Assembly: GCF_030758295.1 (NCBI RefSeq)
Contig: NZ_CP132335.1
Coordinates: forward strand, 2,084,412-2,148,411
DNA from: Pararhizobium sp. IMCC21322
GTDB taxonomy: Bacteria; Pseudomonadota; Alphaproteobacteria; Rhizobiales; GCA-2746425
Reading direction: 5' to 3'
DNA: 64,000 nt
A program made the translations under genes and the position numbers. This document shows positions 63,964 to 64,000 of this stretch, in pieces (the first letter of the stretch is position 1; every line of letters starts with the position of its first letter). The notes beneath the pieces were generated by a model. It was not told where the DNA came from. It saw only the letters and a list, made by a program, of their open reading frames with translations, and made no database searches.

Positions 63964-64000
63964 GATGTTCTCCTTCTTCATCAGGCCGGACCAAGAAGGT

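Noticed and set aside
1-64000. CRISPR array or restriction/defence island
   Set aside because: No direct repeats with regular spacers, no Cas, methyltransferase-nuclease pairs or toxin-antitoxin motifs were seen.

Overview
The window is chromosomal DNA of an alphaproteobacterium, most likely a Hyphomicrobiales (Rhizobiales)-type, possibly marine, heterotroph. The assignment rests on gene families and local order rather than on any marker gene: miaA/serB, hflK-hflC-DUF2065-Do protease, the octaprenyl synthase and DUF2007-trmN6-S49 peptidase-glyQ-glyS block, TIGR02301, fabI-phosphatase-aroC-ribB, and a kbl-tdh pair. There is no rRNA, no CRISPR array and no intact insertion sequence.

Layout. 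0-11.8 kb is housekeeping: miaA (cut by the window edge), serB, the periplasmic Do protease with HflKC, late cytochrome c maturation (ccmC, ccmD, ccmG), ispE, a large TPR/LysM protein and the octaprenyl diphosphate synthase. 11.8-15.3 kb looks like an insertion that splits this block: a DUF3500 gene, an SDR gene and a decayed enolase-superfamily gene in one direction. 15.3-36.9 kb is again mostly core: tRNA1(Val) methyltransferase, S49 peptidase, glycyl-tRNA synthetase, a repeat-built coiled-coil protein, a lipid-linked sugar flippase, SRAP, SthA transhydrogenase, a TRIC-type channel, a D-2-hydroxyacid dehydrogenase, fabI, aroC, a RibB fused to a degenerate GTP cyclohydrolase II-like domain, an MFS exporter and a DsbA-like protein.

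36.9-48.5 kb is the most interesting accessory region. A plus-strand operon encodes three consecutive steps of oxidative L-fuconate breakdown (L-fuconate dehydratase, 2-keto-3-deoxy-L-fuconate dehydrogenase, 2,4-diketo-3-deoxy-L-fuconate hydrolase) under a divergent IclR regulator. It converges on a minus-strand operon, tctB-tctA-tctC-sulfatase, under a divergent LysR regulator. The sulfatase has no signal peptide, so it should act in the cytoplasm, and the tripartite tricarboxylate-type transporter would carry an acid. Fucose dehydrogenase and lactonase genes are absent. The simplest reading, not proved, is uptake of a sulfated sugar acid such as fuconate sulfate, followed by cytoplasmic desulfation and conversion to pyruvate and lactate. 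An inositol-monophosphatase-family enzyme and an EamA transporter flank it.

48.7-61.3 kb holds an ArsR-regulated permease with a clear palindromic operator, a serine hydrolase, an aminotransferase with a LysE exporter, a membrane cassette DUF898-M48 peptidase-DUF1499, an MBL-fold hydrolase, bioY, threonine degradation (kbl-tdh) and tRNA-Gln(TTG). Downstream of the tRNA, to the window end, lies the edge of an integrated element: DUF3489, DUF2924 and a serine recombinase broken by a one-base frameshift at its third codon and by a TGA where relatives have tryptophan.

All identifications come from reading motifs and remembered family sequences; no database search was run. Start codons were chosen from ribosome binding sites and expected N-termini, and alternatives are given where unclear.
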